Assembly: GCA_024707075.1 (NCBI GenBank)
Contig: JANQAK010000005.1
Location: forward strand, 37,362 to 101,361
DNA length: 64,000 bases
Origin: Afipia sp.
Lineage (GTDB): Bacteria; Pseudomonadota; Alphaproteobacteria; Rhizobiales; Xanthobacteraceae
Direction: 5' to 3'
The first letter of the stretch is position 1. The number at the start of each line of letters is the position of its first letter. Positions 27,719 through 36,996 of the stretch are shown piece by piece. A program made the translations under genes and the position numbers. Below the pieces are notes generated by a model. That model was not told the origin of the DNA, did no database searches, and was given only the letters and a program-made list of their open reading frames with translations.

Positions 27719-28522
27719 TCATTTCACTCGCGCGATCAATTCCATCGCGCCTGCCGGCGCGCGGATTTTGCCTTCGTGGATCACGTAGGCGAACACATCG
27801 CGCGGCTGCTTCTTCGCGGGCGTCTGGTCGGAATGAGCGAGGTCGTCCGGTTCGCCGCCCTGCGCCCACAGCGTCAGCCGCTTGGCCCACTCGTCCAGCG
27901 CCTTGGGCGGGTAGGCGGTCTTGACGGTGTCCTTGCCGGTCTGAAGCCGCACGTAAAGGAAATCGGTGGTGAGGTCGGCAATGGCCGGATACTTCGCATG
28001 GTCGGCATACACCACGGCCACCCCGAATTTCCGCAGCAGCGCAATGAACGCCGGCGTGCAGAAACTATCGTTGCGCACTTCGACAACATGGCGCAGCGCG
28101 AGGCCATCGAACGTGCGCGGCAGCAGTTCGAGAAATTTTCCGAAATCCGCCTCGTCGAATTTCTTGGTCGGCGCGAACTGCCATAGCACCGGACCGAGCC
28201 GGTCGCCCATTTCGGTGACGCCGGAATCGTAGAACCGCTGGATGGAATCCCCGGCCTCCGCTAGCACGCGGCGGTTGGTGGCGAAGCGCGGTCCCTTCAC
28301 CGAGAACACGAAGCCGTCCGGCACCTCGCTGGCCCATTTGCGGAAGCTCTCCGGCTTCTGCGAACCATAATACGTGCCGTTGATCTCGATCGAGGTCAGC
28401 TTGGACGCCGCGTAGGACAGTTCCTTCGCCTGGGTCAGCTTCTCCGGGTAGAACACCCCGCGCCACGGCGCGAAGGTCCAGCCGCCGATGCCGATATGGA
28501 TTTGACCCGATTTCTTCGCCAT
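27719..28522 (-). CDS. DUF72 family protein (YecE-like)
   Basis: A 267-residue protein of the DUF72/YecE TIM-barrel family. Diagnostic segments are IGIGGWTFAPWRGVFYP at the N-terminus, SIEINGTYYGSQKPESFRKW, FVFSVKGPRFATN, GPVLWQFAP and a late DFLYVRLQ strand. The molecular activity of the family is unknown. It is the first gene of a two-gene minus-strand unit with the DUF488 gene. Confidence 0.9.
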   Translation of the reverse strand: MAKKSGQIHIGIGGWTFAPWRGVFYPEKLTQAKELSYAASKLTSIEINGTYYGSQKPESFRKWASEVPDGFVFSVKGPRFATNRRVLAEAGDSIQRFYDSGVTEMGDRLGPVLWQFAPTKKFDEADFGKFLELLPRTFDGLALRHVVEVRNDSFCTPAFIALLRKFGVAVVYADHAKYPAIADLTTDFLYVRLQTGKDTVKTAYPPKALDEWAKRLTLWAQGGEPDDLAHSDQTPAKKQPRDVFAYVIHEGKIRAPAGAMELIARVK

Positions 28523-28810
28523 TTTCGTTTCCCTTGAGGACCTTGCGGAACGCCGATCCTGTACCTATCTTGTTTTTAACGGCGATGTCGCAGCCCCCGC
28601 TCCATCGCCGGAACGACCACGAGAAGATGCCATGAGAGGTTATGCGCGCCGGATGTACGCGCTGCCTGATTCTCTCATCGGTTTCCCTCCGTGGTCGTTG
28701 GCATTTTGGGCTCTCGGCGCGCCACCCGGTTTCCCAGTATTATTCTATCGAAATCGCGGTCCGGGAGGGCGTCTTGGCATCCTGCGGCACCCCGGATATA
28801 CGCTGGCCCC

Positions 28811-29923
28811 ATGACTGAGGCCATCTCACCCGGGACGGCGCCCACACGTCAATTATGCGTGGTGGTGCCGACTTTCAAAGAGCGCGACAACGTCCCCCGG
28901 CTTTTTGCGAAGCTGGACGCGGCACTGTCCGGCATCGCGTGGGAAGTCATCTTTGTCGATGACAATTCTCCGGACGGAACCTGGGAGGTCGCGCGGCAAC
29001 TGGCCCAGAGCGATCCACGCGTGCGCTGCATTCGGCGTATCGGACGGCGGGGTCTTTCCGGAGCCTGCATCGAAGGCATCCTGGCCTCATCGGCGCCCTA
29101 TGTGGCGGTGATGGACGCGGACTTGCAGCACGACGAAACGCAACTCCCGAAGATGCTCGCGCTTCTGCAATCGGACCGGGCTGAACTCGTGGTCGGCAGC
29201 CGCTACGTCAGCGGCGGCGACACCGGCAGCTTCGGCAGCGCGCGGCTCGGCGGCAGCGTGATTGCGACCAATATCGCGAAGAAGCTGCTGCATATCGAGA
29301 TCGCCGATCCGATGAGCGGCTTTTTCATGCTTCGCCGCGATCGCTTCGAGCAGCTTGCGCCGTCGCTCTCGGTGCAGGGCTTCAAGATCCTGCTCGACAT
29401 CGTGGCGACGGCAGGCGGCAAGCTCCGCATCGTCGAGGTGCCTTATTCCTTCGGCGCGCGGCTGCACGGCGAAAGCAAACTGGATCTGCTGGTGGTGCTG
29501 GATTTCCTCGGTCTCGTGCTGGCGAAGCTGACCAACGATCTGGTGTCGTTGCGCTTCCTGCTGTTTGCACTGGTCGGCGGGATCGGCCTTGGCGTCCATC
29601 TACTGACACTCTACTCGGCGCTTGCGTTCACGGTGCCGTTTGCCGAGGCGCAGGGCATCGCCGCTTTCGTCGCGATGACCGGAAACTTCCTCCTGAACAA
29701 TCAATTGACCTATCGGGACCAGCGGCTGAAAGGCTTCGCACTCATGCGTGGCCTCCTGATGTTCTATCTGGTGTGCAGCGTGGGCCTGCTCGCCAATGTC
29801 GGCGTCGCGGCCACCGTGTTCGATCAGGAGCCGATCTGGTGGCTGGCCGGTGCGGCCGGCGCGCTGATGGGTGTGGTCTGGAACTACGGTATCTCCAGCC
29901 TGTTTGTCTGGCGCGCGAAATGA
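28811..29923 (+). CDS. Polyprenyl-phosphate sugar transferase (GtrB/DPM1-like) fused to a GtrA domain
   Basis: A 370-residue inner-membrane enzyme. Residues about 15-235 form a GT2 polyprenol-phosphate mannosyl/glucosyltransferase (VVVPTFKERDNVPRLF; FVDDNSPDGTWE; the DxD-like VMDADLQHDE; GSRYVSGGDTGSFGSARL). Residues about 240-368 form a four-helix GtrA domain (RFLLFALVGGIGLGVHLLTL; VWNYGISSLFVW). It should load a sugar onto undecaprenyl phosphate and help flip it. The ATG at 28811 is preferred to upstream in-frame codons. It overlaps the next gene, a likely acceptor glycosyltransferase. Confidence 0.9.
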   Translation: MTEAISPGTAPTRQLCVVVPTFKERDNVPRLFAKLDAALSGIAWEVIFVDDNSPDGTWEVARQLAQSDPRVRCIRRIGRRGLSGACIEGILASSAPYVAVMDADLQHDETQLPKMLALLQSDRAELVVGSRYVSGGDTGSFGSARLGGSVIATNIAKKLLHIEIADPMSGFFMLRRDRFEQLAPSLSVQGFKILLDIVATAGGKLRIVEVPYSFGARLHGESKLDLLVVLDFLGLVLAKLTNDLVSLRFLLFALVGGIGLGVHLLTLYSALAFTVPFAEAQGIAAFVAMTGNFLLNNQLTYRDQRLKGFALMRGLLMFYLVCSVGLLANVGVAATVFDQEPIWWLAGAAGALMGVVWNYGISSLFVWRAK

Positions 29924-31426
29924 TTTCCGCCGATGTGAAACTGGCGCGCGGCGCGGCTATTACCGTTGCCGCGCTGGTGCTGCTTCGTCTTGTTGCGGCG
30001 GCATTCACGCCGCTGACCTTCGACGAGGCCTATTACTGGACCTGGTCGAAACATCTTGCGGGCGGCTACTACGATCATCCGCCGATGGTGGCGGTGGTGA
30101 TCCGCCTCGGCACCATGATCGCGGGCGACACCGCGTTTGGCGTGCGGCTGGTGTCGATCCTGCTGGCGCTGCCGATGAGCTGGGCGGTCTATCGCGCCGC
30201 GCGGATCTTGTTCGATGATGCCCGGATCGCGGCACTGGCTGCGATCCTGCTGAACGCGACGCTGATGGCGTCGGTCGGCACCACTATCGTGACGCCCGAC
30301 GCGCCGCTGATGGTGGCATCGGCATTTGTTCTCTATTTTCTCGCCAAGGTTTGGCAGACCGGCCGCGGAGTCTCGGTGGCTCGCGGTTGGCGTTGCGGTC
30401 GGCTGCGGACTGCTGTCGAAATACACCGCGTTGTTTTTCGGCGCGGAGATTCTGCTCTGGCTCCTGGTGGTGAAAGACCAGCGCCGCTGGCTGGCGTCGC
30501 CCTGGCCCTATATCGGCGGCATCGTTGCGTTTGCGGTATTCTCGCCGGTGATCCTCTGGAATGCGGATCACCAGTGGGTGTCATTTATCAAGCAGCTCGG
30601 CCGCGCGCGCGTCGATGGACTGACGCTGAAATATCTCGGCGAAATGCTGCCGACGCAGTTCGCCTTCGCGACGCCTTCGGTGTTCATTCTCGGCGTGCTT
30701 GGACTTTACGCGCTGGCGCGGGGCAGGGCGGCGAATGCCGCAGGGGCGTCGCTGATCAATATCAGCATCTGGATGCTCTTCCTCTATTTCGTCTGGCATT
30801 CGCTGCACAGCCGCGTCGAGGCCAACTGGCTCGGGCCGCTGTATCCGGCCTTCGCCATCGCCGCCGCCTTCGCGGCGTGGGGCACGACATGGAACGCGCG
30901 CGAGCAGCGCACCGTGAATGCCTCCCGCCGCTGGGCATTGCCCATTGGCGTCGTTCTGTTTGTCGTTTTGATCGTTCAGACCAACACCGGGCTGTTCACC
31001 GGCTTCCGTCGCGACGCGACCGTGCGCAGCGTCGGCATCGGCTGGCCGCAGCTGGCGCAGGAGATCGAGGCCATCCGCGTCGCGCAGAACGCAAGCTGCG
31101 TGCTGGCCGCCGACTACGGCACCACGTCGTGGCTGATGTTCTATCTGCCCAAGGGCACTTGCGTGGCCCAGTTTCAGCAGCGCTATCGCTGGACCTTCAT
31201 GGACGATCCGGATGCGGATCTGCTTAAGGGCCGGGCGCTGCTGATTGGCCCGGAGGGCGCGAGCCCTGTCTATCGGGCCTCCTACACGCGCACGGAAAAG
31301 CTCGCCGTTCTGGCGCGCAAGCGCAGCGGGGTCGCGTTCGAGAATTACGAAATCGATCTGCTGGATGGCGCGAAAGACGGGATGCTCGATCGTTCGCTGC
31401 CGCCTGAATTGGGCGGGCCGCATTAG
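29920..31426 (+). pseudogene. ArnT/PMT-type membrane glycosyltransferase, frameshifted
   Basis: The start ATG at 29920 overlaps the preceding stop (ATGA). After about 145 residues the frame must shift by one base near 30366, where an extra G in CGCGGAG separates the reading TGR from ESRWLAVGVAVG. Corrected, the product is about 501 residues: a GT39/ArnT-like protein with the catalytic loop FDEAYYWTWSKHLAGGYYDHPP near residue 30 (aspartate in FDEA), many membrane helices and a C-terminal periplasmic domain. It probably transfers the lipid-linked sugar made by the upstream enzyme. The indel looks like sequencing error. Confidence 0.85.
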
Positions 31427-31549
31427 CGGCGTGCTTTCGCCATGTTTTAGAATGGCCGCCGCACAATTTTTCAGCGCGATGTGAAGAGCGCCGCAGGAAC
31501 ACATTTGATAGGCTGCGAGTTTCCGTTGGAGCACCCCGGGGAGACGCGC

Positions 31550-31885
31550 ATGATCTCAAGGACCATACCCTCAAGGACGATGGCCGGTTGGATCGTGATG
31601 GTCGTGCTGGCTGTTCATGGATCGGCATCGGCGTTCGCAGGGCAGGGCACGGAGCAACAGCGCGAAGCGTGCACGCCCGATGCGTTTCGGCTGTGCGGGC
31701 AATTCATCCCCGATGCCGACAAGGTCGAAGCCTGCCTGCGCAATTCCGGGCCGCGGCTCAGTCCGCCGTGCCGGGTGGTGTTCTATCCGCCGCCGCCGGT
31801 CAACCAGACGACGCCTGTTCGCGAACATTCGCCGCGGGATCGCGCGCCGGCGCTGCCGCTGGAAGAGCATGACGACGACGATTGA
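31550..31885 (+). CDS. Small secreted cysteine-containing protein
   Basis: A 111-residue protein with a signal peptide (hydrophobic GWIVMVVLAVHGSASAFAG). The mature part has four cysteines in ACTPDAFRLCGQFIPDADKV and a following ACLRNSGPRLSPPCR, then a Pro-rich, acidic tail. Similar short proteins with the CTPDAFRLC pattern are common in Bradyrhizobium relatives and lack a known function. ATG 31550 was chosen as the start because it places the signal segment at the N-terminus. Confidence 0.7.
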   Translation: MISRTIPSRTMAGWIVMVVLAVHGSASAFAGQGTEQQREACTPDAFRLCGQFIPDADKVEACLRNSGPRLSPPCRVVFYPPPPVNQTTPVREHSPRDRAPALPLEEHDDDD

Positions 31886-32059
31886 TCGCGGCGATTTTGA
31901 ATCCACGTATCATGGCCGAACAAGTTCGCGCACGCGCCCCGCATCGATCACGGATCAGCGAGGCGTCACACGCGTTTGATGCTCGCTCGCGTGCGATGCA
32001 AAACGGCCGCCACATTTGAAGAGCTTCTTGTTGAGCGTAACCTCAAACAGGAGCTCACC

Positions 32060-32314
32060 ATGAGGACCACCACACTTCTTGCCGCCACCGCAGTCTTGTC
32101 GGCGCTGATCGCAACCCCGGTGCTGGCGCAGGATTATGCCCGGCGCGGCGCGCCTGATCCGACGCCCGCCCCCTACGGCTACGGCCTGTCCTATAATGAT
32201 GGCCAGGAAGGCGGCTATGTCGGGCGCAATGATTTCATCTCGCGCACTGGCTTCCTTTGCCATCCCGGAAGCATCGTCCGCGACCAGACCGGCGCGCGCA
32301 CCGTCTGCCAGTAA
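32060..32314 (+). CDS. Small secreted protein of unknown function
   Basis: An 84-residue protein with a clear signal peptide (MRTTTLLAATAVLSALIATP, cleavage after VLA) and a mature part rich in Gly, Tyr and Pro, with two cysteines near the C-terminus (GFLCHPGSIV; TVCQ) that could form a disulfide. The start ATG at 32060 follows an AGGAG site. A hairpin lies 14 bases after the stop. No function is recognised. Confidence 0.7.
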   Translation: MRTTTLLAATAVLSALIATPVLAQDYARRGAPDPTPAPYGYGLSYNDGQEGGYVGRNDFISRTGFLCHPGSIVRDQTGARTVCQ

Positions 32315-32327
32315 AATTTGATCGCTC

Positions 32328-32355
32328 AGGAGGACTCGCAAACGCGAGCCCTCCT
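32328..32355. terminator. Hairpin between convergent genes
   Basis: A 12-bp stem (AGGAGGACTCGC / GCGAGCCCTCCT, one G-U type mismatch) with an AAAC loop lies between the small secreted protein and the SDR gene. There is no strong T tract, so termination is likely but not certain. Confidence 0.55.
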
Positions 32356-32369
32356 GCGTTGTGTCGTCT

Positions 32370-33122
32370 CTAGCGGAAGCCGCCCGTCACATGCAGCGTT
32401 TCGCCGGTGACATAGGACGCTCCTTCGGAGGCGAGGAAGGCAACGACCGAAGCGATCTCCTCAACCTTGCCGATGCGTCCCATCGGCGTGACGGATTCGA
32501 TCCAGGTGCGCATCTCGCCGCCGTCGAAGCCGGCCGCCTTCACGCCCTCTGTCACGATCATGCCGGGATTGACGGCGTTGACGCGGATCTTGCGGGGCGC
32601 GAGTTCCTTCGACAGCACCGCTGTGATCGCGTCCACCGAAGCCTTGGTCGCGGTGTAGACCGCCGAATTTGGCGGCGTGATGGTCGAGACGCCCGATGAG
32701 ATATTGATGATGCTGCCACCATTGGCATTGAAGTTGCGCGCCGCTTCCTGCGAGACCAGCAGTAGACCAAGCACATTCAGGTTGAACTGCTTGTGGAAAT
32801 GTTCGGGGGTGATGCCGTCGAGCGGGGAGAACTCGTAGACGCCGGCGTTGTTGACCAGAATGTCGATCGGCCCGAGCGCCTTGACGGTTTCGGCAACGGC
32901 GGACGTCACGTCCTTTGGGTCGGCGAGGTTGCCGTGAACGGCGACCGCCTTGCCGCCCTTGGCCTTGATCTTCGCGACGATGCTGTCCGCGCCGGCCTTG
33001 CTCGATGAATAGTTGACGGCGACGCTCGCGCCCTGCGCTGCGAGTTGAAGCGCGATTTCGGCGCCGATGCCCTTGGATGCGCCGGTGACCAGCGCGACTT
33101 TACCTTCAAGTGTGTTGCTCAT
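32370..33122 (-). CDS. SDR-family oxidoreductase
   Basis: A 250-residue short-chain dehydrogenase/reductase. The cofactor motif TGASKGIGAEIA is near residue 14, NNAG near 89, the Ser is in INISSGVSTI, the catalytic YTATK is near 155, and it ends in VTGGFR. Neutral Ser after the first strand region (NYSSSKAG) suggests an NADP preference. It is divergent from an ArsR-type regulator, with an inverted repeat in the spacer, so it is likely under that regulator's control. Substrate not known. Confidence 0.9.
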   Translation of the reverse strand: MSNTLEGKVALVTGASKGIGAEIALQLAAQGASVAVNYSSSKAGADSIVAKIKAKGGKAVAVHGNLADPKDVTSAVAETVKALGPIDILVNNAGVYEFSPLDGITPEHFHKQFNLNVLGLLLVSQEAARNFNANGGSIINISSGVSTITPPNSAVYTATKASVDAITAVLSKELAPRKIRVNAVNPGMIVTEGVKAAGFDGGEMRTWIESVTPMGRIGKVEEIASVVAFLASEGASYVTGETLHVTGGFR

Positions 33123-33155
33123 GATCGTGTTCCCTTGACCTTGGTCGGTTCAATA

Positions 33156-33186
33156 TTCAATAGTTCGGAAATATGGGACTATTGAA
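33156..33186. promoter_or_regulatory. Inverted-repeat operator between SDR and ArsR genes
   Basis: Perfect 9-bp inverted repeat TTCAATAGT and ACTATTGAA separated by 13 bases, in the 94-base divergent spacer. Part of it (TTCAATA) is also repeated just upstream at 33149. It is a likely binding site for the ArsR-type protein. Confidence 0.65.
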
Positions 33187-33216
33187 CGACGTCAAGGGCG
33201 GGCCTATATTATTTTC

Positions 33217-33534
33217 ATGGCCCTGTTCATTCATCCTTCGACCCAGGACATCACGCTGGCCGGTGTGCTCTCAGCGCTGGCGGATCCGATGCGGCTGAAG
33301 ATCGTCAAGGGGTTGATGGGACAAAAGGATTGCATGTCGTGTACGGCGGCGGCGCCGTGCCCGGACATGGCCAAATCGACGCTGTCGAACCATTTTCGCG
33401 TACTGCGCGAGGCCGGGCTGATCCAGACCACCAAGAAGGGCGTCGAGCACCAGAACACGGTGCGCGAGGCCGATATCAACAAGCGGTTTCCGGGGCTGCT
33501 GAAGACGATCCTCAAACATGCCGAGGACGACTAG
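33217..33534 (+). CDS. ArsR-family winged-helix regulator
   Basis: A 105-residue regulator with the ArsR helix-turn-helix (LSALADPMRLKIVKGLM; KSTLSNHFRVLREAGLI; TTKKGVEHQNTVR). A cysteine-bearing insert DCMSCTAAAPCPDMAK precedes the recognition helix and could be a metal or redox site, although no arsenic genes are near. It is divergent from the SDR gene, which is its probable target. Confidence 0.88.
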   Translation: MALFIHPSTQDITLAGVLSALADPMRLKIVKGLMGQKDCMSCTAAAPCPDMAKSTLSNHFRVLREAGLIQTTKKGVEHQNTVREADINKRFPGLLKTILKHAEDD

Positions 33535-33699
33535 CGGGCAGGGCGAGGTCACCCCAATGTTGAGCCCGGCGTGAGGGAACACTATTCCAGGACACTAATT
33601 CGTCAAGTGTCCGGAAATCGGCGCGCGCAGCGCAACGAACATTGGCTATTTCGCCATTAAAGGCGCACAGTGGCTCATGTTCCTTTTCAGCGCGGCCTT

Positions 33700-33969
33700 A
33701 TGACGACCCGTTCGCGGCGCGAAACGGTCACGTTTCTGCATCCGGCGCGGATCAAGGGTATTGATCGCGTGCTGGCTGCGGGTTCCTACGAGGTCGTGAC
33801 CGACGAGGAAATGATCGAGGGCCTGTCGTTTCCCTGCTTCCGGCGCATTGCCACCATGATAACGGTGCCCGGCGCGCCTCCGCATCACCATGCGATGGAA
33901 ATGCTCGCGATCAGTTCGGTGGATCTTGCTGACGCGCAGCATCGCGATGCGGTGGTGTCAAATGTCTGA
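33700..33969 (+). CDS. Conserved hypothetical protein
   Basis: An 89-residue soluble protein with TVTFLHPARIKGIDRVLAAG and YEVVTDEEMIEGLSFPCFRR, a pattern I recall from uncharacterised rhizobial proteins. An in-frame GTG at 33670 would add ten residues. Its stop overlaps the next gene by eight bases. No catalytic motif is visible. Confidence 0.65.
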   Translation: MTTRSRRETVTFLHPARIKGIDRVLAAGSYEVVTDEEMIEGLSFPCFRRIATMITVPGAPPHHHAMEMLAISSVDLADAQHRDAVVSNV

Positions 33970-34258
33970 CGAACCCGTCGAGCTTGATACCCGTCGAGGC
34001 ATGGCCGCGCAAAAAGCCACCGGGTTACGCCGGATTCTTGCCGAGGCCGAGGCTCATGCCGCCGGTTTGCGCGACCGGCAATTGCAGATCGAGACACAGT
34101 TGCTCAATGAACCTGCGGTGTCGTGGCCCGAAGCTGCTGCGAAGGCGCGCTACGTTCTGAATCTCTATTACGCAACGCTGGGGGCGCAGGACACGCACCA
34201 CCGCGATCTGGTGGCGTCGGTCCTCAAGGACTTTGCGCGGCTCGACAGCGAGAGCTGA
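33962..34258 (+). CDS. Conserved hypothetical protein
   Basis: A 98-residue mostly helical, charged protein (RRILAEAEAHAAGLRDRQLQ; AAAKARYVLNLYYATLGAQD). It overlaps the preceding gene, and the pair is probably co-translated. Function unknown. Confidence 0.65.
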   Translation: MSDEPVELDTRRGMAAQKATGLRRILAEAEAHAAGLRDRQLQIETQLLNEPAVSWPEAAAKARYVLNLYYATLGAQDTHHRDLVASVLKDFARLDSES

Positions 34259-34346
34259 ATTTATTGTCCGAAACTCGATTGTTTTCCGCGAACGATTGAT
34301 TCTGAAACTTCATCCGGACGTTCGGCGGGAACGGGAGGATTATCCA

Positions 34347-34550
34347 ATGCTCGATATGACAACCAAGGAACTGTCGTCACGCCACGTCAAGCCGGAGGAA
34401 TCGCTGCGGCTCGGCGTCGTGTCGGGATGGTACACCACCAAAATGAGCGGTACCTTCGTCACAGGTCCCCACGCCACCCACGAGGAAGCTCTTCTCAAGA
34501 TCGCCGAACTGAATCCGCCGCCTCCGCCGATCGTCAAGCGCAAGTTGTGA
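34347..34550 (+). CDS. Small hypothetical protein
   Basis: A 67-residue protein beginning MLDMTTKELSSRHVKPEESL and ending in a Pro-rich basic tail (LNPPPPPIVKRKL). The ATG at 34347 has a GGGAGG site ten bases upstream. It lies 27 bases before the histidine-kinase gene, with which it may be transcribed. Function unknown. Confidence 0.6.
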   Translation: MLDMTTKELSSRHVKPEESLRLGVVSGWYTTKMSGTFVTGPHATHEEALLKIAELNPPPPPIVKRKL

Positions 34551-34577
34551 GAGGCGGCTGTAACACAGGGATGATTT

Positions 34578-35306
34578 ATGAGTACTGTGCGATATCTCTC
34601 GCCGTTACGTGACGTCGAGAGCGAAAACGACCAGCTTCGGCAGCTGCTGATCCAGGCAGGTGTCGAAGCTCATGCCCATGATGTGGCGGCGAAGTTGCAA
34701 ACTGTTCTGATCGGCGAGCTTCACCACCGGGTGAAGAACATGCTGGCGATTGCGTCCGCCATCGCCTCGCAGAGCCTGCGCGGCGCCCCAAGTGTCGAAG
34801 CGGCAGCGAAGACCATCGCCAGCCGTTTGGCGGCGCTCGGGGTCTCGCACGATCTCCTGATCCGCGAAAGCTGGACGGGGGCGGGGTGCCGCTCGCTGAT
34901 CGAGAATGCGATCCTGGCGTTTCAGACCGAAGGCCTCAAGCAATTCACCATTACCGGCGACAATATCGCGATCTCGTCCGGTCCGGCGGTGGCGCTGTCG
35001 ATGGTGATTCATGAACTGAGCACCAACGCGCTCAAATACGGCGCGCTATCCGTGCCGGAAGGGCGGGTCTCGATCGTCTGGGCGATTGATGTTGAAGCCG
35101 GGCGATTCAAGCTGGAATGGCGCGAGAGCGGCGGCCCGACTGTCATCGAGCCGAAGGAAAAAAGTTTCGGAAGCCGCTTCATCGAGCAGGCCTTGCCCGG
35201 CCAGCTTCAGGGCGAGGCGCGTTTGATCTTTGAACCCTCCGGCCTCGTCTGCGACGTCAACATTCCGATCAGCTCGCTGCAAGAGCCCGCGATCGCACTC
35301 AAATAG
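34578..35306 (+). CDS. HWE-family sensor histidine kinase without an obvious sensor domain
   Basis: A 242-residue HWE-type histidine kinase. The H-box is ELHHRVKNMLAIASAIASQ near residue 50, the N-box VIHELSTNALKYGALS near 140, and the diagnostic W-x-E is in LEWRESGGP near 178, followed by GSRFIEQAL. Only about 45 residues precede the H-box, and they look like a short coiled coil, so sensing must come from a partner or this is a cytosolic kinase. Three small ORFs lie upstream and no response regulator is adjacent. Confidence 0.88.
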   Translation: MSTVRYLSPLRDVESENDQLRQLLIQAGVEAHAHDVAAKLQTVLIGELHHRVKNMLAIASAIASQSLRGAPSVEAAAKTIASRLAALGVSHDLLIRESWTGAGCRSLIENAILAFQTEGLKQFTITGDNIAISSGPAVALSMVIHELSTNALKYGALSVPEGRVSIVWAIDVEAGRFKLEWRESGGPTVIEPKEKSFGSRFIEQALPGQLQGEARLIFEPSGLVCDVNIPISSLQEPAIALK

Positions 35307-35367
35307 CTGCATCGGTCAAGGTCCGGCATTGCCGCCGGACAACAATCTTACACATGATTGGAAACAC

Positions 35368-36183
35368 GTGACTGGAATCACAATTCGCGTCGGCTATGAG
35401 ATGATCTACGATTTTCCGCAGGCCACGCCCATGATCATGGTGCTGGGCACGCACTTCACCCGCGCGTCCGATGTCATCACGCCGGATTTCCTGACCACCA
35501 CGCCCTCGGTGCCGATTTTTCCCTATCGTGATATCTTCGGCAACTGGTGCAGCCGGATCGTCGCGCCGCCGGGCCGGATGCGCCTTGCCGCCGACGGCAT
35601 GGTCCGTGACAGCGGCGTGCCGGATGTGGCCGTGCCTTCTGCGATCCAGCATGCGGTGGAGGATCTGCCGGCGGAGACGCTGCTCTATCTGCTCGGCAGC
35701 CGCTATTGCGAAACGGATCGCCTGTCGGACATTGCCTGGAAGCTGTTCGAGACAACGCCACCCGGCTGGGCGCGCGTGCAGGCGATCTGCGATTTCGTTC
35801 ACAACCATATCACCTTCGGCTACGAGCACGCGCGGCCGACGATGACGGCGTATGACGTCTATACCGAAGGGAGGGGCGTCTGCCGCGACTTCGCCCACCT
35901 TGCCGTCACGTTCTGCCGCTGCATGAATATCCCGGCGCGATATTGCACGGGCTATCTCAGCGACATCGGCACGCCGAAACCGTGGGTGGGGGATTTTGCC
36001 GGCTGGTTCGAGGCCTATATCGGCGGCCACTGGCACATGTTCGATCCGCGCAACAACGTGCCGCGGATCGGCCGCGTGCTGATCGCGCAGGGCCGCGACG
36101 CGGCCGACGTTCCGATCACGCAGACTTTCGGGGCGAACACGCTGGTCAGCTTCAAGGTCTGGACCGATGAGGTCGAGGGCTGA
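35368..36183 (+). CDS. Transglutaminase-like family protein
   Basis: A 271-residue protein with the papain-like transglutaminase core. The cysteine is in GRGVCRDFAHLAVTFCR near residue 172, the His in GWFEAYIGGHWHMFDPRNN near 213, and the Asp in the same block. The N-terminal region (TIRVGYEMIYDFPQATPMIM) is a beta-sandwich typical of bacterial transglutaminase-like proteins. The GTG at 35368 is the chosen start. A second such gene (47226-48050) belongs to the Anbu operon, whereas this one stands alone. Confidence 0.88.
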   Translation: MTGITIRVGYEMIYDFPQATPMIMVLGTHFTRASDVITPDFLTTTPSVPIFPYRDIFGNWCSRIVAPPGRMRLAADGMVRDSGVPDVAVPSAIQHAVEDLPAETLLYLLGSRYCETDRLSDIAWKLFETTPPGWARVQAICDFVHNHITFGYEHARPTMTAYDVYTEGRGVCRDFAHLAVTFCRCMNIPARYCTGYLSDIGTPKPWVGDFAGWFEAYIGGHWHMFDPRNNVPRIGRVLIAQGRDAADVPITQTFGANTLVSFKVWTDEVEG

Positions 36184-36212
36184 TCTTTCTCCGTCGTCTC
36201 CGTGATCTCTCC

Positions 36213-36344
36213 GTGGTCGTCCCCGCGCAGGCGGGGACCCATACTCCCTGAGTCATCGGCCTTGTTGCGATACCGGGACAACTCTTTCCTTTTCTATCAC
36301 CGCGTTCGGTGATTATGGGTCCCCGCCTGCGCGGGGACGACCAT
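36213..36344. repeat. Palindromic intergenic repeat (GTCCCCGCGCAGGCGGGGAC type)
   Basis: The outer arms GTCGTCCCCGCGCAGGCGGG and its complement (GTCCCCGCCTGCGCGGGGAC) lie at both ends, with CCCATA and TATGGG just inside. Relatives are at 52398-52485 and 56267-56398. Confidence 0.8.
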
Positions 36345-36495
36345 TGAGTGTGTTGCGCGATCACGCTTCACGTCTTCCCCCGATTCGATTTTCAAACAGC
36401 AACGTCGGTCGCGCACATGCGTCATCACCCCTGTTGTTGTGACGGCGCGGGGGCGCCCGAGACCTTCTCGTCGCTTGCCCTTCACATGAGGGCGC

Positions 36496-36598
36496 GCGGA
36501 ACGCCGGATGCGCGTGCGCATCCGCAGCCCCGTGTGCAAAAGTAAAAAGCACACGAGCATAGTCGCCACGGTCACGCCGGTTGCATCCGGCGTTCCGC
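36496..36598. other. Nested inverted-repeat element, possible structured RNA
   Basis: A perfect 16-bp inverted repeat (GCGGAACGCCGGATGC at 36496 and its complement at 36583) encloses a second hairpin (GTGTGC / GCACAC at about 36532-36554). A further hairpin of TCCGGCGCAC / GTGCCGGA type lies near 36784-36810. The whole gene-free stretch 36345-36996 shows no convincing coding sequence. It resembles non-coding repeat DNA I recall from related genomes; the function is unknown. Confidence 0.5.
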
Positions 36599-36996
36599 AC
36601 GCGATGGTTGGAACGGCCTATTCCGCGCTCTCCCCGGTGGACGGGCTCTTTCGCCACCGTTCTGGAAACTACGATCTTCCGCCATCTTCGCGAACGAAGC
36701 GACGACTCGCTATTTCCTTTCGACGCCAGCATCGCGGCGCCAGGACCACGCGACTTCAACCGTCCGCGAGCTGCGCTGTCGTCATCCGGCGCACTTTTCA
36801 TGTGCCGGATCGGACGCCGCAAGCGGCCACCGCATCCCGCCCCGCGTATCGTGACGATCGCGAACGCCCCTCAATGTGGGGCGGGATAAGAAGGAATATA
36901 ATCCTAGATCGGAAAATGTCAAGCCGCCGGGCAGCAATCCGGGCCTTGTTATTCCTGAAAGTGAGTTGGTGTCAGGCAATATCGGCCGAATCGGGA

